Source: Ruminococcaceae bacterium UBA1404 | GTDB taxonomy: Bacteria; Bacillota; Clostridia; Oscillospirales; Ruminococcaceae | Direction: 5' to 3' | Assembly (NCBI GenBank): GCA_002305075.1 | Contig: DBQC01000007.1 | Location: 241 to 42,857, forward strand | Length of the DNA: 42,617 nt | In this document: one piece after another, positions 32,525 to 40,396 of the stretch | Layout: the number at the start of each line of letters is the position of its first letter | Numbering within the stretch: the first letter of the stretch is position 1 | Notes under the pieces: generated by a model | What the model was told of the DNA's origin: nothing | Databases searched by the model: none | What the model saw: the letters and a program-made list of their open reading frames with translations, nothing else | Made by a program: the position numbers and the translations under genes

Positions 32525-32678
32525 GATGCTTCCTCCTTTTTGAACAAGCTTGGGGTATGGTTTTATCATATACCAGATGCCCGGCCGGTTCAAGCCGTTA
32601 GCCGCTGTATATTTGGGCAACACTAAAACTGAGCCGCCTGCCTGCGGGCGATTTTGGCGGACAGAGAGGATGCCTTTT

Positions 32679-33536
32679 ATGCAGCACACGGCCACCCGCC
32701 GATTTTTCGGGGCCTTTTTGCTGTCTACCGCCGCCCTGGCGCTACCGGTGGCGGCCGTGCTGTTCTATCTTGCGCCTGCGCCGCCCGCTCAGACCCGCCG
32801 CACCGAAGCCCGGGTGGAAAACCTCTACCGCCCCGACCGGGGGGACAGCCTTTCGCTGTTTTGGGTGGGGCTTGGTGAGCAGGACGAGGCCCGAAGCTTT
32901 GGGCTGCTCCACGCCGACCCGGCCCGGGCAGCGCTGACCCTGACCATGCTGCCCCCCGACAGCCTGGCCGAGAGCGAGGGCGGACTGCGCCCCCTGCAGG
33001 AGATTTATGCCCGGGATGGAGCCGAGGCCGCCGCCGACGCGCTATCGGTGACGGCGGGAGTGCACATCCACCGCACAGCCCTCACTCGGCCCGAGACCTT
33101 AGGCCGCATCGCCGATGCGGCCGGCCCGGTGGACTTGGTGCTGCCCGTAGAGCTCGACCTGCCGGGGCTGCACATCGATGCGGGGCGCCAGCGCATAAAC
33201 GGCCTGCGGCTGCAGGCCATAGTCAGCGCCAAAGATCTGCCCGGCGGCGAGGGGCAGCGGCTGGCCCTGGCCGGCGAGGTGCTGCTGACTTTGGCCGGCC
33301 GATACCTGGAAGGGTTCGGCTCGGAGCAGGGGGAGCGGCTGTTCACGGCGCTGATAAACGCCCTTGACCAAAGCAGCCTCTCCATGGCCGACTACGAATA
33401 TCGCCGCCCGGCCTGGGAGGCACAGACCGAGCTGAGCCCCACCCTTTATGTTCCCGCTTGGGTGGATACGCCCTCGGGCCGCCTGCTCAGCCCCCATGCG
33501 CTTGAGGAGATTTCGGCGGCCCACTACCCCCGATAG
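32679..33536 (+). CDS. LytR-CpsA-Psr (LCP)-like membrane protein lacking catalytic arginines
   Basis: A 285-aa bitopic protein with an N-terminal transmembrane segment (~12-30) and an extracytoplasmic domain that follows the LCP fold. LTLTMLPPDSL occupies the place of the usual SIPRDT, DAAGPVDLVLPVELDLPGLH matches the central LCP strand region, and IDAGRQRINGLRLQAIV matches the usual IPAGxQxLxGxQALxYVR. The catalytic Arg residues of both motifs are absent, so ligase activity is doubtful. ATG 32679 (GAGAGGA 8 nt upstream) is preferred over ATG 32670. The next gene is the SpoIIQ-like peptidase. Confidence 0.68.
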   Translation: MQHTATRRFFGAFLLSTAALALPVAAVLFYLAPAPPAQTRRTEARVENLYRPDRGDSLSLFWVGLGEQDEARSFGLLHADPARAALTLTMLPPDSLAESEGGLRPLQEIYARDGAEAAADALSVTAGVHIHRTALTRPETLGRIADAAGPVDLVLPVELDLPGLHIDAGRQRINGLRLQAIVSAKDLPGGEGQRLALAGEVLLTLAGRYLEGFGSEQGERLFTALINALDQSSLSMADYEYRRPAWEAQTELSPTLYVPAWVDTPSGRLLSPHALEEISAAHYPR

Positions 33537-33577
33537 GCCTTACTGGACAGGTGCGGCAACTTTTTTGGGTCTGGCTG

Positions 33578-33607
33578 GCATAAGCAGGGGCATGGCGGCT
33601 CAAAATA
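33578..33607 (+). promoter_or_regulatory. Possible sigma-F promoter of the SpoIIQ-like gene
   Basis: GCATA (33578-33582), 15 nt and GCTCAAAATA (33598-33607) fit the sigma-F pattern GYATA-N15-GGnnAnAHTR with one mismatch in the -10. The predicted start would fall close to the Shine-Dalgarno site at 33613-33618, which weakens the case. Confidence 0.3.
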
Positions 33608-33627
33608 AGGGCGGAGGTGCTGAAAAT

Positions 33628-34374
33628 ATGTCCAATAAGAATGTTCAAGGCGGCTCGGACGGACATAAAATGTCCGACATGCTGTCGGGCAGAGGTGTCT
33701 ATTTGCTGCTGGCCATCTGCCTTGTGGGCTCGGGTATTGCAGCTTGGTCGGCGGTAAGCGATTCTTTTTTTACCGGGGACGATCCCCCGCCCCTCGCGTC
33801 CTCGGATACCGATTGGGGCTTCCCTATCCTCGAGGAGGTGGAGTTGCGCGATCCCAGCCAACCTCTGCCCTCCTCCGAGGCGCCTTCCTCGTCGCCGCCC
33901 TCGTCGGACTCCTCCGAGCCAGACAGGTCTACCGAGGTCTTGGAGCCGCAGCCCGAGCAGCCGGTCTCACTCTTTATCTTACCCGCCGAGGGTGAAATTC
34001 TGGCCGCCTTCTCGCAGGGCAATCTTGTTAAAAACACCATCTTAGACGAGTGGCGCACCCACAACGGCGTGGACATCCGTGCCGAGCGGGGCAGCGAAAT
34101 TTATGCAATTTCGGCCGGCAAGGTGGTGGATGTGCGAAGCGACCCCCTCTGGGGCTATGTGGTGGAGATTGACCATGGCGACGGCATGACGGCCATCTAC
34201 TGCGGTCTGGGCAGCGACATTCGGGTCAGCCGCGGGGATCAGGTGCGCACGCGGGCCGTGCTGGGCTCATTGGATGTTGTGCCGGTAGAGGCCGACATGG
34301 AGCCCCATCTGCACTTTGAGATCAAGGTAAACGGCCGCTATGTGGAACCCTTTGCGGCACTGGGTAAAAGTTAA
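33628..34374 (+). CDS. spoIIQ: SpoIIQ-like M23 (LytM) membrane peptidase
   Basis: A 248-aa bitopic protein: a short N-terminus, one transmembrane segment (~28-45), a Ser/Pro/Glu-rich linker (~60-110) and a LytM domain (~120-245). The zinc ligands are intact (HNGVD and HLHFEI), as in clostridial SpoIIQ and unlike the degenerate B. subtilis protein. SpoIIQ forms the mother cell-forespore channel with SpoIIIAH. GGAGGTG lies 8 nt before ATG 33628. Neighbours are not spoIID or spoIIIA, so a general M23 endopeptidase is the alternative. Confidence 0.65.
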   Translation: MSNKNVQGGSDGHKMSDMLSGRGVYLLLAICLVGSGIAAWSAVSDSFFTGDDPPPLASSDTDWGFPILEEVELRDPSQPLPSSEAPSSSPPSSDSSEPDRSTEVLEPQPEQPVSLFILPAEGEILAAFSQGNLVKNTILDEWRTHNGVDIRAERGSEIYAISAGKVVDVRSDPLWGYVVEIDHGDGMTAIYCGLGSDIRVSRGDQVRTRAVLGSLDVVPVEADMEPHLHFEIKVNGRYVEPFAALGKS

Positions 34375-34426
34375 ATCAGCATAAAAAACCGCTTTTACGA
34401 ACCCATTTTCAAGAAATGCGCTCTGC

Positions 34427-34464
34427 AAAAACCCCCATCGCAGGACTAACCTTGCGATGGGGGG
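34427..34464 (-). terminator. Terminator of the TIM-barrel isomerase gene
   Basis: On the minus strand CCCCCATCGCA-AGG...CC-TGCGATGGGGG is followed by TTTTTGC. It lies between convergent genes and may also slow plus-strand transcription from the M23 gene. Confidence 0.83.
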
Positions 34465-34490
34465 ATTTGCCATGTAAAAAAGCACAAATT

Positions 34491-35342
34491 CTAAAGTGTA
34501 AGCAGATGCTTCCCGATGTCGATAATGTGGCGCGCATAGCTCTCCCGAACAGACTCGGGCATGCGCTCGGTGCGCACTTCAAAGTTAAGATTTCCCTTAA
34601 AGCCAACCGCTTTCAGAGCCGCCATGGCGTCCATCCAATCCACGGTTCCCATAAACGGTGCGACATGCTCGTCGCCCTTGCTGCTGTTGTCGTTGACATG
34701 CAGAACCTTAAGGCGGTCCCCAACAATGGGCAGAGCCTCGCTCGATTTAAAGCCCGAAACATTTGCGTGGCCAAAATCCCAGCAGACGCCGGTATCGCCG
34801 CCCACATAGTCCACCAGTTCGCAAACCTCTTCCGGCGTCGAACAATAGCGATGTGCTGTCTGGCCCATAGGCGGTCCGGGCAGGTTTTCGATGGCGAGGC
34901 GCACCCCTTCCTTCGCAGCCTTCTCCACCGTGGGCAACAGGTATTTGAGGGCGGTAGCGCGGGCTTTTCCATAATCGTAGTCGGCCATTGTGCGGGAATA
35001 GGCGTGAACAACGGCCCACTCGGCGCCGATAAAGGCGGCGGCTTCAACCGCGCGGAAAATATTCCGGTTTAAAATCTCGAGTTCTTCCTCCGTAGGCGGC
35101 GGCAATGTCGGCTTGCGGTAGGGAAGGTGGCAAACCGGGCAGCTCAGGCCCAGCTTGGCCGCTTCATCCATGGCTAATCCCAGGGTGCTGCGCCAGTCGC
35201 CATCCAAAACGGACGGCTTGATAAGGCTGATGTCCAGCGCCTCAAATCCGGCCGCCGCACAAAAACGAATGGATTCCAGCAGGGTGTAATCCTCTTGGCC
35301 CGGTCGTTTCAGGTGCAGCTCGGTTGTTGTGGATAATTTCAT
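34491..35342 (-). CDS. Sugar phosphate isomerase/epimerase (AP endonuclease 2 fold)
   Basis: A 283-aa TIM-barrel protein of the xylose isomerase-like family. Metal-binding landmarks are WAVVHAYSRT (His), LAIENLPGPP (Glu), VCWDFGHANVSG (Asp, His), VLHVNDNSSKGDEH and LNFEVRTERM (Glu). It has the full set expected of a 3-epimerase or isomerase fold. It stands alone with its own terminator; no sugar operon is nearby. Substrate unknown. Confidence 0.87.
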   Translation of the reverse strand: MKLSTTTELHLKRPGQEDYTLLESIRFCAAAGFEALDISLIKPSVLDGDWRSTLGLAMDEAAKLGLSCPVCHLPYRKPTLPPPTEEELEILNRNIFRAVEAAAFIGAEWAVVHAYSRTMADYDYGKARATALKYLLPTVEKAAKEGVRLAIENLPGPPMGQTAHRYCSTPEEVCELVDYVGGDTGVCWDFGHANVSGFKSSEALPIVGDRLKVLHVNDNSSKGDEHVAPFMGTVDWMDAMAALKAVGFKGNLNFEVRTERMPESVRESYARHIIDIGKHLLTL

Positions 35343-35465
35343 CGCAAGTTCCCCCCCATTTATGTGTTCGGTGCAAAATGTTCCGACTGCGGCGGCCAGT
35401 ATTTTACAGTGATCATTATACTACTAAGCTGCTCTTTCGTATAGAAGGTATCGGTTCTCAGCGGC

Positions 35466-35506
35466 AAAAAAAGCCTGACCTCGCCTAAAACGCGATGTCA
35501 GGCTTT
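35466..35506 (-). terminator. Terminator of the DegV gene
   Basis: AAGCCTGAC...GTCAGGCTTT with a 16-nt loop that itself pairs through TCGC/GCGA. On the minus strand it is followed by TTTTTTT. Confidence 0.85.
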
Positions 35507-35562
35507 ATAAGCGTACACTGTTCTGCGGTGGGGCTTGCGCTTTTTGCCGAGCAGCCGGCTGC

Positions 35563-36435
35563 TCAGTTTTTGCTCTTGGTAAGGTAGCTTACGCCCAATG
35601 TGTCCTTACAGGCATAGGCACCGATAACGGCGCTCATGTTGCCGTAGCCCACCTCGATGTGGGGCAGCGTTTCGGCTGTGTAGCGCTTTAGTGCCTCCAG
35701 GCGGTCGGGGTCGGGGTCGAGGGAGCAGACCGAAATAAAATCGTCGTCCATCAAATCGGCGTCAAACTGGCTGTCGAAAAAGGCCACATAGAGCTCCTGG
35801 CCGGGCTTTAGACGCAGCTTTTTGGTGGGCAGCAGCGCACCCGAGGGGGTGATTTTGACCACCGGCAGCCCGCTTCCGGCCGCAAAGGCGCTGATGCCCA
35901 TGTTGATAAAGCCGTTTAGAATACCCTTGCCGCTGGCCTTATAGCCGGTGGGATCGGGCACCACAAAGGCCGTGCGCATCCGGGGGATGATGTCCTGCTC
36001 GATGGTCTCTGCAATGCGGTCGAGGTTGTCGTCCTCGGCGGCCAATTGGGCGGCCTTGCGGGCCACCACCGGCCCTCCCGAGCCCCCTTGGAGCGAGTTT
36101 ATAACCCGAATGCGCCGGGCGTCCACCTCCTCGGCGGCCCGCACCGCCGTAACCAGCGCTCCCTGAGAGATCTTCTCGCTCATGGTGAGGTGAATAATCT
36201 GGTCGGCGGTTTTAAGCTGCTCTCTAAAAAACTCGGCGGCCTCGTGGAGGTTCATACAGGAGGTGGTGATGCGGTGGCCCTTGGCCCGCAAATCGTAAAC
36301 CTCCCGTGTGGATATTTCCTCCTGATCTTTATAAACGCAGTTGGTCTGAGTGTCGATAACCACCAGCGGAATGGTAACCACCTGTTCGCTGCCAATAATC
36401 ACACCCGAATCGGCGGTTATAACCGTCTTTTTCAT
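35563..36435 (-). CDS. DegV/FakB-like fatty acid-binding protein
   Basis: A 290-aa DegV-family protein. It has the N-terminal VITADSGVIIG, the lipid headgroup-binding stretch ITTSCMNLHEAAEFF, ADQIIHLTMSEKISQGALV and the C-terminal VGYGNMSAVIGAYACKDTLG. In characterised homologues (FakB) the protein presents fatty acids to FakA kinase. No fakA lies in the window. The usual ITTSQPSP motif reads ITTSCMNLH here, a divergence. Confidence 0.83.
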   Translation of the reverse strand: MKKTVITADSGVIIGSEQVVTIPLVVIDTQTNCVYKDQEEISTREVYDLRAKGHRITTSCMNLHEAAEFFREQLKTADQIIHLTMSEKISQGALVTAVRAAEEVDARRIRVINSLQGGSGGPVVARKAAQLAAEDDNLDRIAETIEQDIIPRMRTAFVVPDPTGYKASGKGILNGFINMGISAFAAGSGLPVVKITPSGALLPTKKLRLKPGQELYVAFFDSQFDADLMDDDFISVCSLDPDPDRLEALKRYTAETLPHIEVGYGNMSAVIGAYACKDTLGVSYLTKSKN

Positions 36436-36524
36436 GTGCGTCCTCCTGATTTTATGCCGCTGTGGGCGTTTTAATGGTACTTATTATAACGCTTAGCCGG
36501 CACTTTGGCAAATACTAATCAATA

Positions 36525-36544
36525 GGCCGCCCCAAGGGGCGGCC
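36525..36544 (-). terminator. Hairpin after the GntR/TrkA-C gene
   Basis: A perfect 9-bp inverted repeat GGCCGCCCC/GGGGCGGCC with an AA centre lies 11 nt past the stop codon. The T-tract after it is poor, so termination may be weak. Confidence 0.4.
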
Positions 36545-36555
36545 GGGTGATGGGG

Positions 36556-37203
36556 TTATTTTTCTTCTTCGGGGGTGCCAAGGCCGGTGGCCAAAAACTG
36601 CTTAAACCGGGGGATGTCCTCGGAGGCGGCGGCGATAACCAGCACATCCTCCTCCAAAAAGCCCTGCTTGGGCCCCGGCGAGACAATAAGCTGCTCTCCC
36701 CGCTTGATGGCAATCAGAGTGGCGCCGGTTTTTTGGCGCATTCGCAGCTCCCCCAGGGTGCTGCCCACAATGGGCGAGCCTTTGGGCAGCTCAAAGTCGT
36801 AGCCCCGAATGGGCTCGCGGTTTTTAAGCCGCTCGGAGAGGTCGAAAATCTTATCAACCAGCTCCTGCATACGGCGGTTGAGGTCGTTTTGCTCTTCGAG
36901 GATGTCCGTAACCTCCCGCCGAAGGCTGCGCAGATCGGTGACCATGCCCACACGCTCCACATAGGCCATGGCCTTTTGCCGGGAGATAACCCGGACGCCG
37001 CTTCCCGGCACCACCTCCACAATACCCTGCTCGCTGAGCAGGTTGAGAGCGCGCCGGATGGTCTCGGAGGACACACCATAGCTGCCCACCAACATGGACC
37101 GGCCGGACAGGCGCTCGCCCTCGCGAATGTCACCGCGCACAATGCGGGCGGCCAGGTCGGCCGCTATTCTGTAGTAAATGGGACCCGCCACGGGCTGGCT
37201 CAT
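36556..37203 (-). CDS. GntR-type regulator with TrkA-C (RCK_C) domain, BusR-like
   Basis: A 215-aa transcription factor. The N-terminal winged helix (~10-75) contains VSSETIRRALNLLSEQGIV, a coiled linker (~90-135) follows (LEEQNDLNRRMQELVDKIF), and the C-terminal RCK_C domain (~140-205) shows GSPIVGSTLGELRMR and TGATLIAIKRGEQLIVSPG. This architecture is that of BusR, which represses osmolyte uptake in response to c-di-AMP. Its targets are not visible; no transporter is adjacent. It may autoregulate. Confidence 0.85.
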   Translation of the reverse strand: MSQPVAGPIYYRIAADLAARIVRGDIREGERLSGRSMLVGSYGVSSETIRRALNLLSEQGIVEVVPGSGVRVISRQKAMAYVERVGMVTDLRSLRREVTDILEEQNDLNRRMQELVDKIFDLSERLKNREPIRGYDFELPKGSPIVGSTLGELRMRQKTGATLIAIKRGEQLIVSPGPKQGFLEEDVLVIAAASEDIPRFKQFLATGLGTPEEEK

Positions 37204-37270
37204 TTTTGCACCTCCTATATTTTTAACATAGCATACTCCATTCTATATTTCAAGAACCTATGGCCCAAAT

Positions 37271-38536
37271 TTACCCCCTGGGTACCCCTTCGGCCAAGCG
37301 GGTAACGGACACATAGATGTTGGATATCGCATACCATGTTCCCCGGCCCACCACCCCATCGGGCTCAAGGCCAAAAATTTGCTGAAAGGTTTCCACAGCC
37401 CGACGGGTCTGCTCGCCGAATATGCCGTCTACCCGCAGCTTGGGAATAAGGGGGTAGTTATTTGCCACGGCGTTGAGCTGTTCCTGAATGGTGCGCACAG
37501 CCGGGCCGGTGGAGCCCACACGCAGGGGCGTGCCGGGGTAGGAGCTGGGTATGCCGGCCACCCGCTCGGCCTGGAGCAGGTAGATATCCTGCCCATAGTA
37601 GTGTTTTAGAATGTCGAGGGCGGTTCTGTTTTGGTCGGCAAGGGCCTTAGAGCCCCACTGACTGAGCCAGTTGGGGCAGGTTACCCGCTGACCGTCGCAG
37701 TACTGGGTAAACAGCGGCTGGCGAATGCCCGGGCGGGTGATGTAGGTGGTGAACAGATCGTCCACAATGCGGGAGATGTTTTGAAAGATGTTGCGCCCAT
37801 AGGTAAAGGCCTGGTCGTAGGCGGTGGAGTTGGTAATCTGAAAGTCGTAGCCCCGGCCGCGGTACCACTCGGTATAAATCCGGTTTAGGGTAAAGGACAA
37901 GATGGCCAGCGCATTGGCTCGGATGCTCTGCTCGGGCCAGGTGGAATAAATCTCGCAGCTGCACACATTTTTAATATAATCCTTAAACGGCACATAGTAA
38001 TTAGGGGCATCGGAACCGGGGGCTCCCCCATGCACCACAATGGTCTCGGGCACCACCGGCCGGGGCAGCACCACAAATCCGCCCGCATCGGGCAACGGTT
38101 TGACCTCCTCCTCGGGGATTTTGGGCGGGAATACCCCCCACAGCGTGTGCTCGGGCACCTCGATGTCCAGCGGCGGAGCCTGTACGGGCTGCAGGCGCAC
38201 CTCCTGAAGGGCGGTGCTGCCCGCCAGAATTTGCGCCCCCTCCACCTCCACCGGCCGGTAGCCCTCCAGCTCGACCCGGATGGTGTAGGTGCTGTAGGGC
38301 TTAAAGCGAACATCGGTGGGGTCCAGCGACAGCTCCTCGGGCGGGGCGGGCAGCTCGATGGTTTCGGTGCGACCGACTATGTTGGTGGTCAGCTGCTCGA
38401 ATGTGGTATCCTCGCCGGTGGGGCTCACCCGAACCCGGGCCCCCTCGGCCGGACGGCCCACATCCACCTCAAAAGCAGCCACCTGTAGCCGCCCCCGGGC
38501 TGTCCACTCGGGCTGTGTCAGCGTCAGGTTGCTCAT
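37271..38536 (-). CDS. sleC: Spore cortex-lytic enzyme SleC (zymogen)
   Basis: A 421-aa protein matching clostridial SleC in length and motif order. An N-terminal pre/pro-region (~1-130) contains FKPYSTYTIRVELEGYRPVE and EHTLWGVFPPKIPEEEVKPL. The lytic transglycosylase domain, SpoIID-like, spans ~180-330 with PFKDYIKNVCSCEIYSTWPE, TLNRIYTEWYRGRGYDF and YCDGQRVTCPNWLSQWGSK. A C-terminal PG_binding_1 domain spans ~345-410 (VRTIQEQLNAV, GIFGEQTRRAVETFQ). SleC degrades cortex peptidoglycan during germination after a Csp protease removes the pro-region. AAAGGAGG lies 7 nt before the ATG. It is divergent from two csp genes. Confidence 0.92.
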   Translation of the reverse strand: MSNLTLTQPEWTARGRLQVAAFEVDVGRPAEGARVRVSPTGEDTTFEQLTTNIVGRTETIELPAPPEELSLDPTDVRFKPYSTYTIRVELEGYRPVEVEGAQILAGSTALQEVRLQPVQAPPLDIEVPEHTLWGVFPPKIPEEEVKPLPDAGGFVVLPRPVVPETIVVHGGAPGSDAPNYYVPFKDYIKNVCSCEIYSTWPEQSIRANALAILSFTLNRIYTEWYRGRGYDFQITNSTAYDQAFTYGRNIFQNISRIVDDLFTTYITRPGIRQPLFTQYCDGQRVTCPNWLSQWGSKALADQNRTALDILKHYYGQDIYLLQAERVAGIPSSYPGTPLRVGSTGPAVRTIQEQLNAVANNYPLIPKLRVDGIFGEQTRRAVETFQQIFGLEPDGVVGRGTWYAISNIYVSVTRLAEGVPRG

Positions 38537-38566
38537 ATCGCGTCCTCCTTTGGATAAAATCTCTAC

Positions 38567-38595
38567 ATTTTATGTGCCCCGGCCGACTAATAAAC
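38567..38595 (-). promoter_or_regulatory. Sigma-E-like promoter of sleC
   Basis: On the minus strand GTTTATT (38589-38595), 14 nt and CATAAAAT (38567-38574), against the sigma-E pattern kmATATT-N14-CATACAmT. The -10 is a near match and the spacing is exact. It lies 30 nt upstream of the sleC ATG. Confidence 0.42.
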
Positions 38596-38617
38596 CCCAC
38601 GGGGCCATGCATATAGT
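38588..38617 (+). promoter_or_regulatory. Sigma-E-like promoter of the csp genes
   Basis: TAATAAA (38588-38594), 15 nt and CATATAGT (38610-38617). The -10 matches sigma-E in seven of eight positions. The -35 shares six bases with the -35 of the opposite sleC promoter. The csp ATG is 27 nt downstream. Confidence 0.42.
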
Positions 38618-38644
38618 GTAAAAACCACCAACCGGAGGAAACCT

Positions 38645-40396
38645 ATGCTTACCTTCATACAAAGCGACGAGCCACCCATTGGCCGCTTTGGCCCGTTGCC
38701 TGCCGATTTTGCCGCCCCCGGGCAGAACGCCCGGATGGAGGTGATCGTCAAGCACGCAGGCAACCTTGATGCGCTCACCCGAGACTTAGGGGCCGATGTG
38801 GAATATATGGGCTCAGGCTACGCCATTGTCACGCTGCCCTACCCCCTTATTCCCCAGCTTTATAACTACCGTGAAGTGGAGTATGTAGAACGCAGCAAAA
38901 ATCTGATTTGGCTGATGCGCGAAAGCCTGAGGGTGGCCTGCATCGACCGGGTGCATCTGCCCGAGACATTTGGTCTTAGCGGTGCCGGGGTGCTGGTGGC
39001 CATCATCGACTCGGGCATAGACTACACCCACCCCGACTTTCGCAACCCCGACGGCACCACCCGCATTGTCTATCTATGGGATCAGACCTTGGAAGGCACG
39101 CCCCCCGAGGGTTTTTTTCACGGTGCCGAGTTTTCTGCCGCCCAGATTAACGAGGCCCTAAACAGCCCCGACCCCTTTAGGGTGGTGCCCAGCCGGGACA
39201 CCTTGGGTCACGGCACGGCGGTGGCCGGCGTGGCGGCGGGCAACGGCCGGGCCAGCGATGGCCGGGAGCGGGGCGTGGCCTTCGAGGCCTCGCTCATTGT
39301 GGTAAAGCTGGGCGAGCGGGGCCGCAGCTCCTTTGCCCGCACTACTGAGTTTATGCGGGCGCTTAAATATGTCATCGACAAGGCCGATGCGCTGAGTATG
39401 CCGCTGGCCGTCAACATAAGCTTTGGCACCAACGACGGCAGCCACGACGGCTTGTCCCTCTTTGAAACCTACCTAAACGACCAGGCCATGCGTTGGAAGT
39501 CGGTGATTGCGGTGGCCACCGGCAACGAGGGCAGCGCCGGCCACCACTATGTGGGCAAGGCCGTGGAGGGGGTCGCCCAGAATATCATGTTTCGCGTTGC
39601 GCCCAATTTGCAGTCGCTCTATGTGACCATGTGGAAAAATTTTGTGGACACCTTTGGAGTGGAGGTCTTCTCGCCGGGGCGACAGACCACCGGCGTCGTC
39701 ATGCCCGAACAGCTGCTGCGGGTGTCCAACCTCGAGGGGGCGGTGGTGGTGGTGGAATACACCCAGCCCACCCACTACAACGAGGATCAGAATATCTATA
39801 TTCGCATTGAATCCCGAACCGAGAACCCCATCCCCCCCGGACTGTGGCGGGTGCGCATCCGTCCCGAACGGGTGGTGGACGGCAGCTTTGACCTCTGGCT
39901 GCCCACGGTGGAGGAAGTGGGGCTGCAAACAGCCTTTACCGAGCCCGACCCCTTGGTCACCCTCACGCTGCCCTCCACAGCCCTTGGGGTAATCTCGGTG
40001 GGGGGCTACAACCAGACCATCGGGGCCACGGTGGGATTTTCGGGCCGGGGCTTTACCCGGGGCAGCATAACCGCCAAGCCCGATTTGGTGGCGCCGGCCA
40101 TGAATGTGATTACCACAGCACCGGGTGGCGGCTACGATGTGCTGTCGGGCACCAGCATTGCCGCCCCCTTTGTAACCGGCTCGGCGGCGCTGATGATGCA
40201 GTGGGGCATTGTGCAGGGCAACGATGCATTTCTCTACGGTCAGCGGGCCAAGGCCTATCTGGTAAAGGGGGCCGTTCAGCCGTTGGGACAGAACCTTAGC
40301 TTTCCCGATCCCTACTGGGGCTACGGCATCCTCTGCCTAAACAACACCATGGAATATCTGTTTCAATACACCCAAGGAGGCACAGCAAGGCTATGA
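38645..40396 (+). CDS. Csp-family subtilisin-like germination protease, first copy
   Basis: A 583-aa S8 protease without a signal peptide. An N-terminal ~95-residue region resembles the Csp prodomain (ARMEVIVKHAG, then VEYVERSKN). The triad is complete: Asp122 in IIDSGIDYTHPDF, His189 in DTLGHGTAVAG and Ser504 in SGTSIAAPFVTG, with oxyanion Asn294 in ATGNEGSAGHH. The long insert between His and Ser forms the jellyroll typical of Csp proteins. Such proteases cleave pro-SleC in the spore, and sleC is divergent 108 bp away. CGGAGG lies 8 nt upstream of the ATG. Its stop overlaps the next start (ATGA). Confidence 0.9.
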   Translation: MLTFIQSDEPPIGRFGPLPADFAAPGQNARMEVIVKHAGNLDALTRDLGADVEYMGSGYAIVTLPYPLIPQLYNYREVEYVERSKNLIWLMRESLRVACIDRVHLPETFGLSGAGVLVAIIDSGIDYTHPDFRNPDGTTRIVYLWDQTLEGTPPEGFFHGAEFSAAQINEALNSPDPFRVVPSRDTLGHGTAVAGVAAGNGRASDGRERGVAFEASLIVVKLGERGRSSFARTTEFMRALKYVIDKADALSMPLAVNISFGTNDGSHDGLSLFETYLNDQAMRWKSVIAVATGNEGSAGHHYVGKAVEGVAQNIMFRVAPNLQSLYVTMWKNFVDTFGVEVFSPGRQTTGVVMPEQLLRVSNLEGAVVVVEYTQPTHYNEDQNIYIRIESRTENPIPPGLWRVRIRPERVVDGSFDLWLPTVEEVGLQTAFTEPDPLVTLTLPSTALGVISVGGYNQTIGATVGFSGRGFTRGSITAKPDLVAPAMNVITTAPGGGYDVLSGTSIAAPFVTGSAALMMQWGIVQGNDAFLYGQRAKAYLVKGAVQPLGQNLSFPDPYWGYGILCLNNTMEYLFQYTQGGTARL

